Assembly: GCF_014191355.1 (NCBI RefSeq)
Contig: NZ_JACHWM010000027.1
Span: 1-38,175 of the forward strand
Direction of reading: 5' to 3'
From: Methylobacterium sp. R2-1
Lineage (GTDB): Bacteria; Pseudomonadota; Alphaproteobacteria; Rhizobiales; Beijerinckiaceae
DNA length: 38,175 nucleotides
Under the pieces are notes generated by a model. That model saw only the letters and a list, made by a program, of their open reading frames with translations, did no database searches and was not told the origin of the DNA. Numbering within the stretch: the stretch's first letter is position 1; each line of letters opens with the position of its first letter. Positions 31,532-38,175 of the stretch are shown piece after piece. The translations under genes were made by a program, and so were the position numbers.

Positions 31532-32377
31532 ATGAAAGTTGGAGCAATCTGTCAACGTGTCGTAGTAGGTGCCTCGCTTGCGTTATCTCTGATCATCACG
31601 AAAGCTGAGGCCGGTGGCACATCGGCGCCAGGGTTTACGTCAGGCATTCCAGTTTGGGCCGTGGCACCAGAAGGTCTATATTATTTAAATCAAACTTATT
31701 CCGGCTTTCATGATGTTAATAACTTAAGTATTCGCTCCAACTACAATGTATTCTTTTTCTTCTGGCAAACTGGCGCAAAATTTCTCGGTGCTGACGTCGG
31801 TGCGGTTGTTGCACCGACCGTTGCAGACGTGTCAGTACAAGGCAGTCCGAACGAGTTCAGTCTGTTCAATACATATTTGGCGACTCAGTTAAGCTGGACG
31901 GTTGCGAAAGACTTCTATGTTGGATATCGCCTTAGCGGGTACATTCCTCAGGGTGACAAGCTTTCTCTACGGTATGGCACTATCGAACACCGGTTCGGCG
32001 CATCCTACGTCGGCGATGGTTGGAACCTCACGGGCAACTTCATGTTCGGTACACCTGTGGACGTCACGCGGTCGGATTTAGCGCCCAATTATATGCTTGC
32101 TGATCTCACTGCTACGAAAAGGTTCGGTAACTTTGAGTTTGGATCGGTTGCTCACTTTTCCTCTGATCTTGATCGACCGATTCCCTCCTATGGTAAGCAG
32201 TCACAGTTCGCAGTTGGCGGGCTTATCGGGTACGATTTTGGACCTGTTTATGCGAATGTGAAAGTTACTCGAGACATATATTCTGAGAACCGTGGATTCA
32301 GGGACACTATTGTCTGGACTAATATCAGCTTTCCGCTGTGGGTCGCGCCACCAGCTGCCGCTCTGATTACGAAATAA
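31532..32377 (+). CDS. Outer-membrane channel-like protein, Phenol_MetA_deg (SphA) type
   Basis: A 281-aa protein. Residues 1-27 form a signal peptide (VVVGASLALSLIITKAEAGG). The rest is amphipathic beta structure with repeated aromatic girdle residues and matches the Phenol_MetA_deg family pattern: PEGLYYLNQTYSG, RLSGYIPQGDK, YGTIEHRFGASYVGDGWNLTGN, QSQFAVGGLIGYDFGPVYANVK and a terminal aromatic strand. These proteins are found in catabolic clusters for aromatic and cyclic compounds and are thought to let substrate cross the outer membrane. Here the partner would be the ABC importer just upstream. Very AT-rich segments mark it as foreign to the backbone. Confidence 0.78.
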   Translation: MKVGAICQRVVVGASLALSLIITKAEAGGTSAPGFTSGIPVWAVAPEGLYYLNQTYSGFHDVNNLSIRSNYNVFFFFWQTGAKFLGADVGAVVAPTVADVSVQGSPNEFSLFNTYLATQLSWTVAKDFYVGYRLSGYIPQGDKLSLRYGTIEHRFGASYVGDGWNLTGNFMFGTPVDVTRSDLAPNYMLADLTATKRFGNFEFGSVAHFSSDLDRPIPSYGKQSQFAVGGLIGYDFGPVYANVKVTRDIYSENRGFRDTIVWTNISFPLWVAPPAAALITK

Positions 32378-32524
32378 ATCAGTCACATCATCCTTCGCCT
32401 CGAAGGAATGGTCCAACGCTGCGTGTTCAAGCATGACCCGCAGCAAAGCCGATCGGCTTACGTGTCGGTCGGTGCCTCATAAGTGATGCCGCTGTCTGCG
32501 GCGAGTGCGCGAGGACTGCGGCTT

Positions 32525-34273
32525 ATGGATATCGGTGCCGCCCCGGCGCGGGGTATACCCATTCGAGCTACAGTGGATGCTTGTCCAAGCACTATGGAGG
32601 GCTTGCAGCGGTCTATTAGTTGGACAGGCGCGTTCTGGGTTGCTAGCGGCGTCCCTGCATTGGTCCTGTTTTCCATCGGTGGCATCGCTGGCAATACCGG
32701 CAGGCTAGCGTTCTTCGTTTGGATTGCATCCATGCTTATGGGTTTTATCCAGTCCTTCACTTACGCTGAGCTTGCCGGTCTATTTCCGAATAAGTCTGGC
32801 GGTGCATCTGTTTACGGGGCGGCGGCCTGGGTGCGTTACGCCAAGCTCGTTGCCCCACTGTCTGTGTGGTGCAACTGGGTCGCTTGGACACCAGTGCTTT
32901 CTCTCGGGTGCTCGATCGCGGCCTCCTATATCCTCAACGCCCTCGCACCCGTGCCCTCGGCGACATCGCCGGCGGTGACCAACTGGCTTGCCGCCGGCGG
33001 GTCCAGCCTACCGGGGTCGGGGGCTGACAAGACGGCCGCGGCCGTAGCTGCCCTCACGCCCGCCATCCGCAGCTGGACGCTGTTCCAGACCACCCTTGGA
33101 CCGGTCTCGCTCTCCCTCAACGCCGCCTTCTTCATTGGTGCCGCCCTGATGCTTGCGGTGTTCGCGGTCCAGCATCGCGGCATCCTTGGCACGGTCAACG
33201 TGCAGAAGTGGATCGGCCTGCTCGTCATCGTGCCGATGTTCATCGTCGGCGTCGTGCCGCTCTTCGTCCACGGCGTGAACTGGGCGAACTTCTCGCCGCT
33301 CGTTCCGCTGGCTGCGCCGAACGCCCCGGAGCTGGGCGCCTGGGACAGCGCGGGCGTGACGCTCCTGCTTGGTGGCCTCTTCATCGCGGCGTGGTCCACC
33401 TACGCCTTCGAGACGGCGATCTGCTACACGAGCGAATTCCGCAATCCGGCCAAAGATACCTTCAAGGCGATCTTCTTTTCCGGCCTGCTATGTCTGGCGC
33501 TGTTCACGCTGGTGCCGTTCACCTTCCAGAGCACGCTCGGTCTCGAAGGGATGCTCGATCCCGCCATCGTCGACGGCTCGGGCGTTGCCGCCGCGCTCGC
33601 CCGCATGGTCGACGGCGGTCCGATCGTCGAGAGCGCCCTCGTCATGCTGATGATCATGGCGCTAATCCTCTCGATCATGACCGCCATGGCCGGCTCCTCG
33701 CGCACCCTCTACCAGGGTTCGGTCGACGGCTGGCTGCCGCGCTACCTCAGCCACGTCAACGAGCACGGCGCGCCGACCGCGGCGATGTGGACCGATCTCG
33801 GCTTCAACCTCGTCATTCTCGCCATCGCCTGCGCCGACGCCACGGGCTTCTTTTTCATCCTGGCGATTTCGAACTGCGGCTACATGCTGTTCAACTTCCT
33901 CAACCTGCACTCGGCCTGGATTCACCGCATCGACTCGCCCCAGGCGCCTCGCTCATATCGGGCTCCGACGATCGTGCTGGTGCTCGGCGGCGCCTTCGCC
34001 TTCGTTAATCTGATCTTTCTCGGGGCAGGCGCGAAGGTCTGGAACCCCTACGCGCTGTGGGCCGGCCTAATCACGGCGGGGATGATCATCCCGATCTTCT
34101 GCTTCCGCCATTACATCCAGGATAGTGGCAAGTTCCCGAGCGAGATGTTTGAGGATCTCCACGTCGGCACCGAGCGTGGCATGGCGCAGCGCAGGGCTGG
34201 GGTGCTCCCCTACCTGACGCTCGCTGCCGGCGCCGCAGTGGTGCTCGCCGCCAACTGGTTCTTTACGCTCTGA
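32525..34273 (+). CDS. APC-superfamily amino acid/amine permease
   Basis: A 582-aa inner-membrane protein with about twelve hydrophobic segments. I prefer ATG 32525 because GAGGA lies 9 bases upstream; in-frame GTG 32483 and ATG 32486 are alternatives without a ribosome site. APC marks include FSIGGIAGNTGRLAFFVW in the first segments, FTYAELAGLFPNKSGGASVYGAAAWV, and TYAFETAICYTSEFRNPAKD near the middle. It precedes dmmD and probably imports the amine or amino acid used by the dmm enzymes. The first ~400 bases have about 47-65% GC, then the gene jumps to about 75% near 32930, suggesting a recombination joint within the gene. Confidence 0.82.
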   Translation: MDIGAAPARGIPIRATVDACPSTMEGLQRSISWTGAFWVASGVPALVLFSIGGIAGNTGRLAFFVWIASMLMGFIQSFTYAELAGLFPNKSGGASVYGAAAWVRYAKLVAPLSVWCNWVAWTPVLSLGCSIAASYILNALAPVPSATSPAVTNWLAAGGSSLPGSGADKTAAAVAALTPAIRSWTLFQTTLGPVSLSLNAAFFIGAALMLAVFAVQHRGILGTVNVQKWIGLLVIVPMFIVGVVPLFVHGVNWANFSPLVPLAAPNAPELGAWDSAGVTLLLGGLFIAAWSTYAFETAICYTSEFRNPAKDTFKAIFFSGLLCLALFTLVPFTFQSTLGLEGMLDPAIVDGSGVAAALARMVDGGPIVESALVMLMIMALILSIMTAMAGSSRTLYQGSVDGWLPRYLSHVNEHGAPTAAMWTDLGFNLVILAIACADATGFFFILAISNCGYMLFNFLNLHSAWIHRIDSPQAPRSYRAPTIVLVLGGAFAFVNLIFLGAGAKVWNPYALWAGLITAGMIIPIFCFRHYIQDSGKFPSEMFEDLHVGTERGMAQRRAGVLPYLTLAAGAAVVLAANWFFTL

Positions 34274-34355
34274 TCGCCCGCAACGCTGATCTTCAAGACG
34301 GGCGCCGCGCACCGGCGGCACCCGCCAGAACAACCGGCAGCACAGGAAACGCCCC

Positions 34356-35489
34356 ATGAGCTACAAGGACCATCCGCGTCAATCTGCACTGAACGACCGC
34401 CACCTCGCGCTGGGCTCGAAGCTCGACGCGGAATGGAACGGGATGCCGATCCCGCAGACCTATTCCACCGACCCCTACGAGGAGACGACCATCGTCCGCT
34501 CGCGGGCCGGGCTGTTCGACGTGACGGGCCTGCGCATCATCGACGTCACTGGCTCCGACGCTGAGACGATGCTCAATGCGATGCTGACGAGCGACGTCTC
34601 GATGTTGAAACCCGGCGAGTCGGCAATCAGCAACATCGTTGACGACGAGGGCTCGCTGATCGACGACGTGCTCGTTTACCGTGACGGTCCGCAGGCCTTC
34701 CGCCTCTCCCACGGCGGCGGCCATCTGGAGGAGGCGCTGCCGCTCTTCACGGAGGGGCACGACGTCACCATCGCCAAGGACGACGACGTCCACATCCTCT
34801 CGCTCCAGGGCCCGCTCGCTCTCGACATCCTCAAGCCCCACACCCCCCTCGACCTTGCGGGTCTGAAATACTTCCGCCACGCCCGCACCACGCTGTTCGG
34901 CTTCGACGTGTCGCTTGCCCGCGGCGGCTATTCGGCCGAGCGCGGCTACGAGGTGTTCTGCGGCGCCAAGGACGCGGTCGCCATCTGGGACGCGATCATG
35001 GAGGCGGGCAAGCCCTTTGGCATCTGCGCCGCCTCCTGGGCCTGCCTCGACATCGTCCGCGTCGAGGGGGCGCTCCTGTTCTTCCCCTTTGACATGCCGA
35101 AGCCCGACACCACTCCCTGGGAGATCGGAGCCGACTGGACGGTCGATTTGGACAAGCCCGACTTCCGCGGCAAGGCCGCCCTCCAGGCCAAGAAGGGCAA
35201 GGAGCGATTCCGACAGGTCGGCCTGGAGATCCTGACCGACCAGGTGGTGGCGCCGGGCGCCAGGATCTTCCACGGCGGCCGCGAGATCGGCACGGTCAAC
35301 AGCACGACCTACAGCCGTCACCTGATGAAATCGATCGGGCTGGCCCACGTCCCGCCGAATCTCGCCGCTCTGGGTACGGAAGTCGAGGTTGAGACCGACG
35401 GGGGCCGCCTCGTCGCCAACGTCGTGCGCACGCCCTTCTACGATCCGATGCGTCTGCGGACCCATCCGGTCGAGGAACGCACGGCCTGA
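34356..35489 (+). CDS. dmmD: DmmD: GcvT-like folate-dependent aminomethyltransferase
   Basis: A 377-aa protein of the GcvT/aminomethyltransferase family, with an AGGAAA ribosome site. Family features are EETTIVRSRAGLFDVTGLRIIDVTG near the N-terminus, GEGSLIDDVLVYRD-like central strand (EGSLIDDVLVYRD), ARGGYSAERGYEVFC, WACLDIVRVEGALLFFPFDM and the C-terminal barrel (EIGTVNSTTYSRHL). It would capture formaldehyde-level C1 units on tetrahydrofolate. In dimethylamine monooxygenase loci a GcvT-like gene precedes dmmABC, exactly as here. It follows the permease by 82 bases. A different substrate from dimethylamine is possible. Confidence 0.82.
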   Translation: MSYKDHPRQSALNDRHLALGSKLDAEWNGMPIPQTYSTDPYEETTIVRSRAGLFDVTGLRIIDVTGSDAETMLNAMLTSDVSMLKPGESAISNIVDDEGSLIDDVLVYRDGPQAFRLSHGGGHLEEALPLFTEGHDVTIAKDDDVHILSLQGPLALDILKPHTPLDLAGLKYFRHARTTLFGFDVSLARGGYSAERGYEVFCGAKDAVAIWDAIMEAGKPFGICAASWACLDIVRVEGALLFFPFDMPKPDTTPWEIGADWTVDLDKPDFRGKAALQAKKGKERFRQVGLEILTDQVVAPGARIFHGGREIGTVNSTTYSRHLMKSIGLAHVPPNLAALGTEVEVETDGGRLVANVVRTPFYDPMRLRTHPVEERTA

Positions 35490-35515
35490 GCCGTGCCCGC
35501 CGAAGGAACAGAGGC

Positions 35516-36097
35516 ATGATCGATCAGGGCATCAAGAGCCGCCCGCAATACGAGCCGCTCCGGCTCGATCCGACGGGCAAGCGCCATCTCCTGCTCGTGG
35601 CCGAACCGGACCACCGGCCAGAGGGGTTCGAAACTAAGGCGCCGACGATCGAGACCTGGATCGTCGTCCCGCGCGACGCGGAAGGGGCCGCGGGCATCCC
35701 GCTGCCCGGAGAGGACGGCCCGCGCCGGTTCCGATCGCTGCGGCAGATGCTCGACTGCCTCGGCCCACGGCTGGCGCAGGAGCGGATGGGTCTGCGTCTC
35801 TACGCGACCGGGCGCGAGGATTTCCTCTGGGACGTCGACGGCATCGCCCGCCGCGCCGGCATGGGCAAGGGCGAGGTGCAACTCTCACATGCCGGCTCGC
35901 TCGCCCGCAGGGTCTACTGCGTCCATTGCCGGACCTACAACGAGGGCGTCACCATGACGATCGCACGCTGCGAGGGCTGCGGCGCGCACTTGTTCGTGCG
36001 CGACCACTTCTCGCGCCGCCTGTCCGCCTTCATGGGCGTGAAGGTCGATGCCGAGGTGCCTGGAGACGTTCCCTCTGCCGAGCAGGCGTACTTATGA
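35516..36097 (+). CDS. dmmA: DmmA: dimethylamine monooxygenase small subunit family
   Basis: A 193-aa protein matching the DmmA family in size and context. The N-terminal part has KRHLLLVAEPD and DFLWDVDGIARRAGMGKGE. The C-terminal part is a zinc ribbon with two CxxC pairs, Cys135/138 (VYCVHC) and Cys152/155 (RCEGCGAHL), followed by VRDHFSRRLSAFMG. Its role in the three-subunit N-demethylase is not fixed by sequence. Its stop overlaps the dmmB start (ATGA at 36094-36097). Confidence 0.8.
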   Translation: MIDQGIKSRPQYEPLRLDPTGKRHLLLVAEPDHRPEGFETKAPTIETWIVVPRDAEGAAGIPLPGEDGPRRFRSLRQMLDCLGPRLAQERMGLRLYATGREDFLWDVDGIARRAGMGKGEVQLSHAGSLARRVYCVHCRTYNEGVTMTIARCEGCGAHLFVRDHFSRRLSAFMGVKVDAEVPGDVPSAEQAYL

Positions 36098-37041
36098 TCA
36101 TCACAGGCAACCTGTCGGCGCGCGTGACCGGCATCGATCAAATCAGCCCGACTCTGAAGCGTTTCCGGTTCGAGCCTGACGGTGCGGGTGAATTCCCGAC
36201 TGCCGCCCCCGGAGCGCATGTGCTGGTCACCCTGCGCGGCCCCGAGCGCGTTTGGAAGAACGCCTATTCCCTCGTGACCTCGCCGGACGAGCGCGACCAC
36301 TACGCGATTGTCGTCCGGCGCGTTGAGCAGTCGCGGGGCGGCTCGCACTTCATCCATGACGTCCTGCGCAAAGGAGACCAGGTCGAACTCAGCGCGCCCG
36401 CGAGCCTGTTCCCGATCGCCTCGCTCGCCCGCAAGCACATCCTGATTGGCGGCGGCATCGGCATCACACCGTTCCTGTCCTACTTGCCTGTGCTGCGGGC
36501 GCGCGGCACGGCTTTCGAACTCCACCAGTTCTGCGCCGAGGGCGACGTCGAAGCGTTTCGTGGGTTGCTCGGCGCCGACGATCCGCGCGTCCACGTGCAC
36601 GGCTCGCGGGAACACTCATCCATCGAACTGATGCTCGCCGACCAGCCGCTCGGTACGCATGTCTATACCTGCGGGCCCGACGGGCTGATGCGCGCCGTCG
36701 CCGAGACGGCCGAGCGTTACGGCTGGCCCGCTAATGCCGTCCATCAGGAGAGTTTTGCCGGCGCGTCCGGCGGAAGGCCTTTCACCGTGCACCTCGCCCG
36801 GTCCGATCAGACGATCCATGTTGGGGAGTCGCAGACGCTGCTCGAAGCTCTGGAAGGGGCCGGCATCGAGGCGCCGTGCCTGTGCCGGGGCGGCGCTTGC
36901 GGCGTCTGCCTGCTGCCGGTGCTCGACGGCGAACCCGAGCATCGGGACCACGTCCTCTCCGAGCAGGAGAGGGCCGAGGGGAAGATCATCGCAACGTGTC
37001 TGTCGCGGGCGAAAACCGACCGCCTGACCCTGGATTACTGA
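36094..37041 (+). CDS. dmmB: DmmB: flavin/[2Fe-2S] reductase subunit
   Basis: A 315-aa phthalate-dioxygenase-reductase-type protein; the start overlaps the dmmA stop. Domains in order are a flavin domain (1-105, NAYSLVTSP at 56-64), a NAD(P)H domain (HILIGGGIGITPFLSY at 115-130, YTCGPDGLM at 191-199) and a C-terminal plant-type ferredoxin domain with Cys264, Cys269, Cys272 and Cys302 (C-x4-C-x2-C-x29-C). It would pass electrons from NAD(P)H to the haem-type oxygenase subunit encoded next. Confidence 0.88.
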   Translation: MIITGNLSARVTGIDQISPTLKRFRFEPDGAGEFPTAAPGAHVLVTLRGPERVWKNAYSLVTSPDERDHYAIVVRRVEQSRGGSHFIHDVLRKGDQVELSAPASLFPIASLARKHILIGGGIGITPFLSYLPVLRARGTAFELHQFCAEGDVEAFRGLLGADDPRVHVHGSREHSSIELMLADQPLGTHVYTCGPDGLMRAVAETAERYGWPANAVHQESFAGASGGRPFTVHLARSDQTIHVGESQTLLEALEGAGIEAPCLCRGGACGVCLLPVLDGEPEHRDHVLSEQERAEGKIIATCLSRAKTDRLTLDY

Positions 37042-37051
37042 GGAGACCCGG

Positions 37052-38113
37052 ATGGGCATCCCATTTAAGACCGACGAGACGTTTCGCGGGGATTTCACAT
37101 ACCGGAACAGCGACGCGGGCGTGCTGCGGTTTCCGTTTCCCTTTGGGGAGGACTCCTACATGTACTCGGTCAACATCGAGCCGCACGTGAGGGGCGGGCC
37201 GAGCTCGGTCTTCGAGCATTCCTTCGACGTGGACGAGCATTACGTCGCCGAGTGTCGCGAGCGGGCGCTGGTGCTCCAGAACGATCCCAAGCGCTGCCAA
37301 GTGCTGCCGCACATGATGCCGGCGCAGTGGGACACGCTCGAACTCATCATGGAGAGTCTCGCGGCCGACTACCCCGAGCATTTCAGCTTAACTCGGGACG
37401 GTGCAAACTGGCACTGGGTCAACCGCCCCTTGAACATTGACCAGAAGTTCGTCTTCGGCGATGGCGCCACGCTGCCCTGCGAGCCATTCGAGTACATTAC
37501 CCGGCAGGCGCAGGGCGACTTTACCCTCCAAGACCAACGGGACGACAACCTATACGTCGACGGCGGCATGGTCACCACGCAGGCTGACTGGTCGCTCGAA
37601 TTCAATATTGGTATGAGCTTCCACGAGTGGCATGGGCCCGTGCCAGTGGCGCACAACATTGGTATCTTCGATCGTGCGCTGCAATATCTGCTGCGTCTGC
37701 AATATGGGCGCCCAGTCCGACGCCTGAACTGGACGATGACCATCAACCCACGGCTCGACACCTCGCCGGAGAATTATCCAGACTGGGGCCCAGACCGGAC
37801 GACCGTCACAGCAGAGAATGTCGCGCAGAAGGTACACCTTCGTGTCGAATTACAAACCCTTTTCCGGTTGCCTCGTTCGAATGCTATACTGTTCGGTATC
37901 CGCTGTTATCTTATCAGTCTACAAGACATCGAGCGTGTCGAGAAATGGCGCAAGCGCTTTCATCGGGTGGTCAGAACGCTGCCGCAGGAGTTAGCCGAAT
38001 ACAAGGGTGTGATGCGCTACCGCGATGCCATCCTGAACCACCTTGCTCCCAAGGACGACGGGGTAACTTTGTCGCTCGGCAGCCAGCCTGATCAGAGCGA
38101 ACTACCAGCATAA
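37052..38113 (+). CDS. dmmC: DmmC: DUF3445 haem-dependent oxidative N-demethylase subunit
   Basis: A 353-aa protein of the DUF3445 family, with GAGGAG upstream. Marks are PFPFGEDSYMYSVNIEPH near the N-terminus, ANWHWVNRPL near residue 120, DFTLQDQRDDNLYVDGGMV near 155, FHEWHGPVP near 190 and LHLRVELQTLFRLP-like sequence (VHLRVELQTLFRLPRSNAILFGIRCYL) near 265-290. In characterised dmmABC loci this subunit binds haem and oxidises secondary methylamines to primary amine plus formaldehyde. The last ten codons are duplicated at 1-33 by the circular overlap. GC content falls from about 65% to 45-60% after about 37380. Confidence 0.85.
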   Translation: MGIPFKTDETFRGDFTYRNSDAGVLRFPFPFGEDSYMYSVNIEPHVRGGPSSVFEHSFDVDEHYVAECRERALVLQNDPKRCQVLPHMMPAQWDTLELIMESLAADYPEHFSLTRDGANWHWVNRPLNIDQKFVFGDGATLPCEPFEYITRQAQGDFTLQDQRDDNLYVDGGMVTTQADWSLEFNIGMSFHEWHGPVPVAHNIGIFDRALQYLLRLQYGRPVRRLNWTMTINPRLDTSPENYPDWGPDRTTVTAENVAQKVHLRVELQTLFRLPRSNAILFGIRCYLISLQDIERVEKWRKRFHRVVRTLPQELAEYKGVMRYRDAILNHLAPKDDGVTLSLGSQPDQSELPA

Positions 38114-38175
38114 ATTACGGTCAGTAGCGACTGTGCCTTCAAGTTGCCTCCTTGGAAGTATGCTCCTTAATGTAA
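38081..38175. repeat. Terminal direct repeat, right copy (circular overlap)
   Basis: This is identical to 1-95. It carries the natural end of dmmC (stop 38111-38113) and the 62 bases leading to the recombinase site. Joining the ends gives a 38,080-bp circle. Confidence 0.95.

Noticed and set aside
33208..34008. A 266-codon plus-strand frame inside the permease gene
   Set aside because: The product is almost pure Arg/Ala/His and lies in a different frame of a clear twelve-segment permease.
34293..35465. A 390-codon open frame on the minus strand opposite dmmD
   Set aside because: It is exactly antisense to a well-supported GcvT-like gene in high-GC DNA, where long antisense frames are common, and its Arg/Gly/Val-rich product matches no family.
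1..38175. CRISPR arrays, tRNA or rRNA genes and prophage structural genes
   Set aside because: No regularly spaced repeats, no cloverleaf-like sequence and no phage-type products were seen on either strand.

Overview
The window reads as one complete circular plasmid. The first 95 bases (1-95) are identical to the last 95 (38081-38175), so the unique circle is 38,080 bp and the gene at 37052-38113 runs across the join. GC content is high over most of it, the gene families are typical of Rhizobiales, and several small hypotheticals look Methylobacterium-like. I infer an alphaproteobacterial host, probably Methylobacteriaceae. No rRNA, tRNA, CRISPR array, relaxase or type IV secretion gene is visible.

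Layout. (1) 92-1263: a serine recombinase with a res-like site in front of it, then an HNH endonuclease. (2) 1419-4889: an ietAS pair (AAA ATPase plus subtilisin-like protease), a plasmid-stabilising toxin-antitoxin and reported antiphage module, flanked by gene relics. (3) 5293-9276: relics, a membrane-anchored hypothetical, and three related genes of an unrecognised ~160-aa family, some with a shared hairpin leader. (4) 9277-14066: backbone hypotheticals, including an Api92/YubB-like ferredoxin-fold protein, a membrane J-domain protein, a PcfJ-like protein, a coiled-coil protein and an unknown protein, plus a GATCTAC/GTAGATC palindrome cluster. (5) 14596-17615: the maintenance core, with ParA, a ribbon-helix-helix partner, CCACGAG-type repeats, a gene-free origin-like stretch of nested inverted repeats, and a candidate replication protein with a switch-like leader. 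(6) 17801-19481: small hypotheticals, one of which is the fourth, larger member of the unknown family. (7) An IS5-type transposase relic (~19960-20220) marks the edge of the accessory load.

The accessory load (20476-38113, all on +) looks like a catabolic island for nitrogenous, probably N-methylated, compounds. AmiC (ligand sensor) and AmiR (ANTAR antiterminator) lie behind a leader whose hexaloop hairpin overlaps a terminator. A second strong terminator separates them from hyuA/hyuB (ATP-dependent hydantoinase/oxoprolinase type), a five-gene Urt/Liv-type ABC transporter and an outer-membrane channel-like protein. An APC permease and dmmDABC (dimethylamine monooxygenase type) follow. My reading is uptake of an amide, lactam or imide, ATP-driven ring opening, then oxidative N-demethylation with folate capture of the C1 unit. 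The substrate is not known from sequence. Base composition changes sharply inside the permease gene and again inside dmmC, suggesting the dmm block is a recombinant mosaic.
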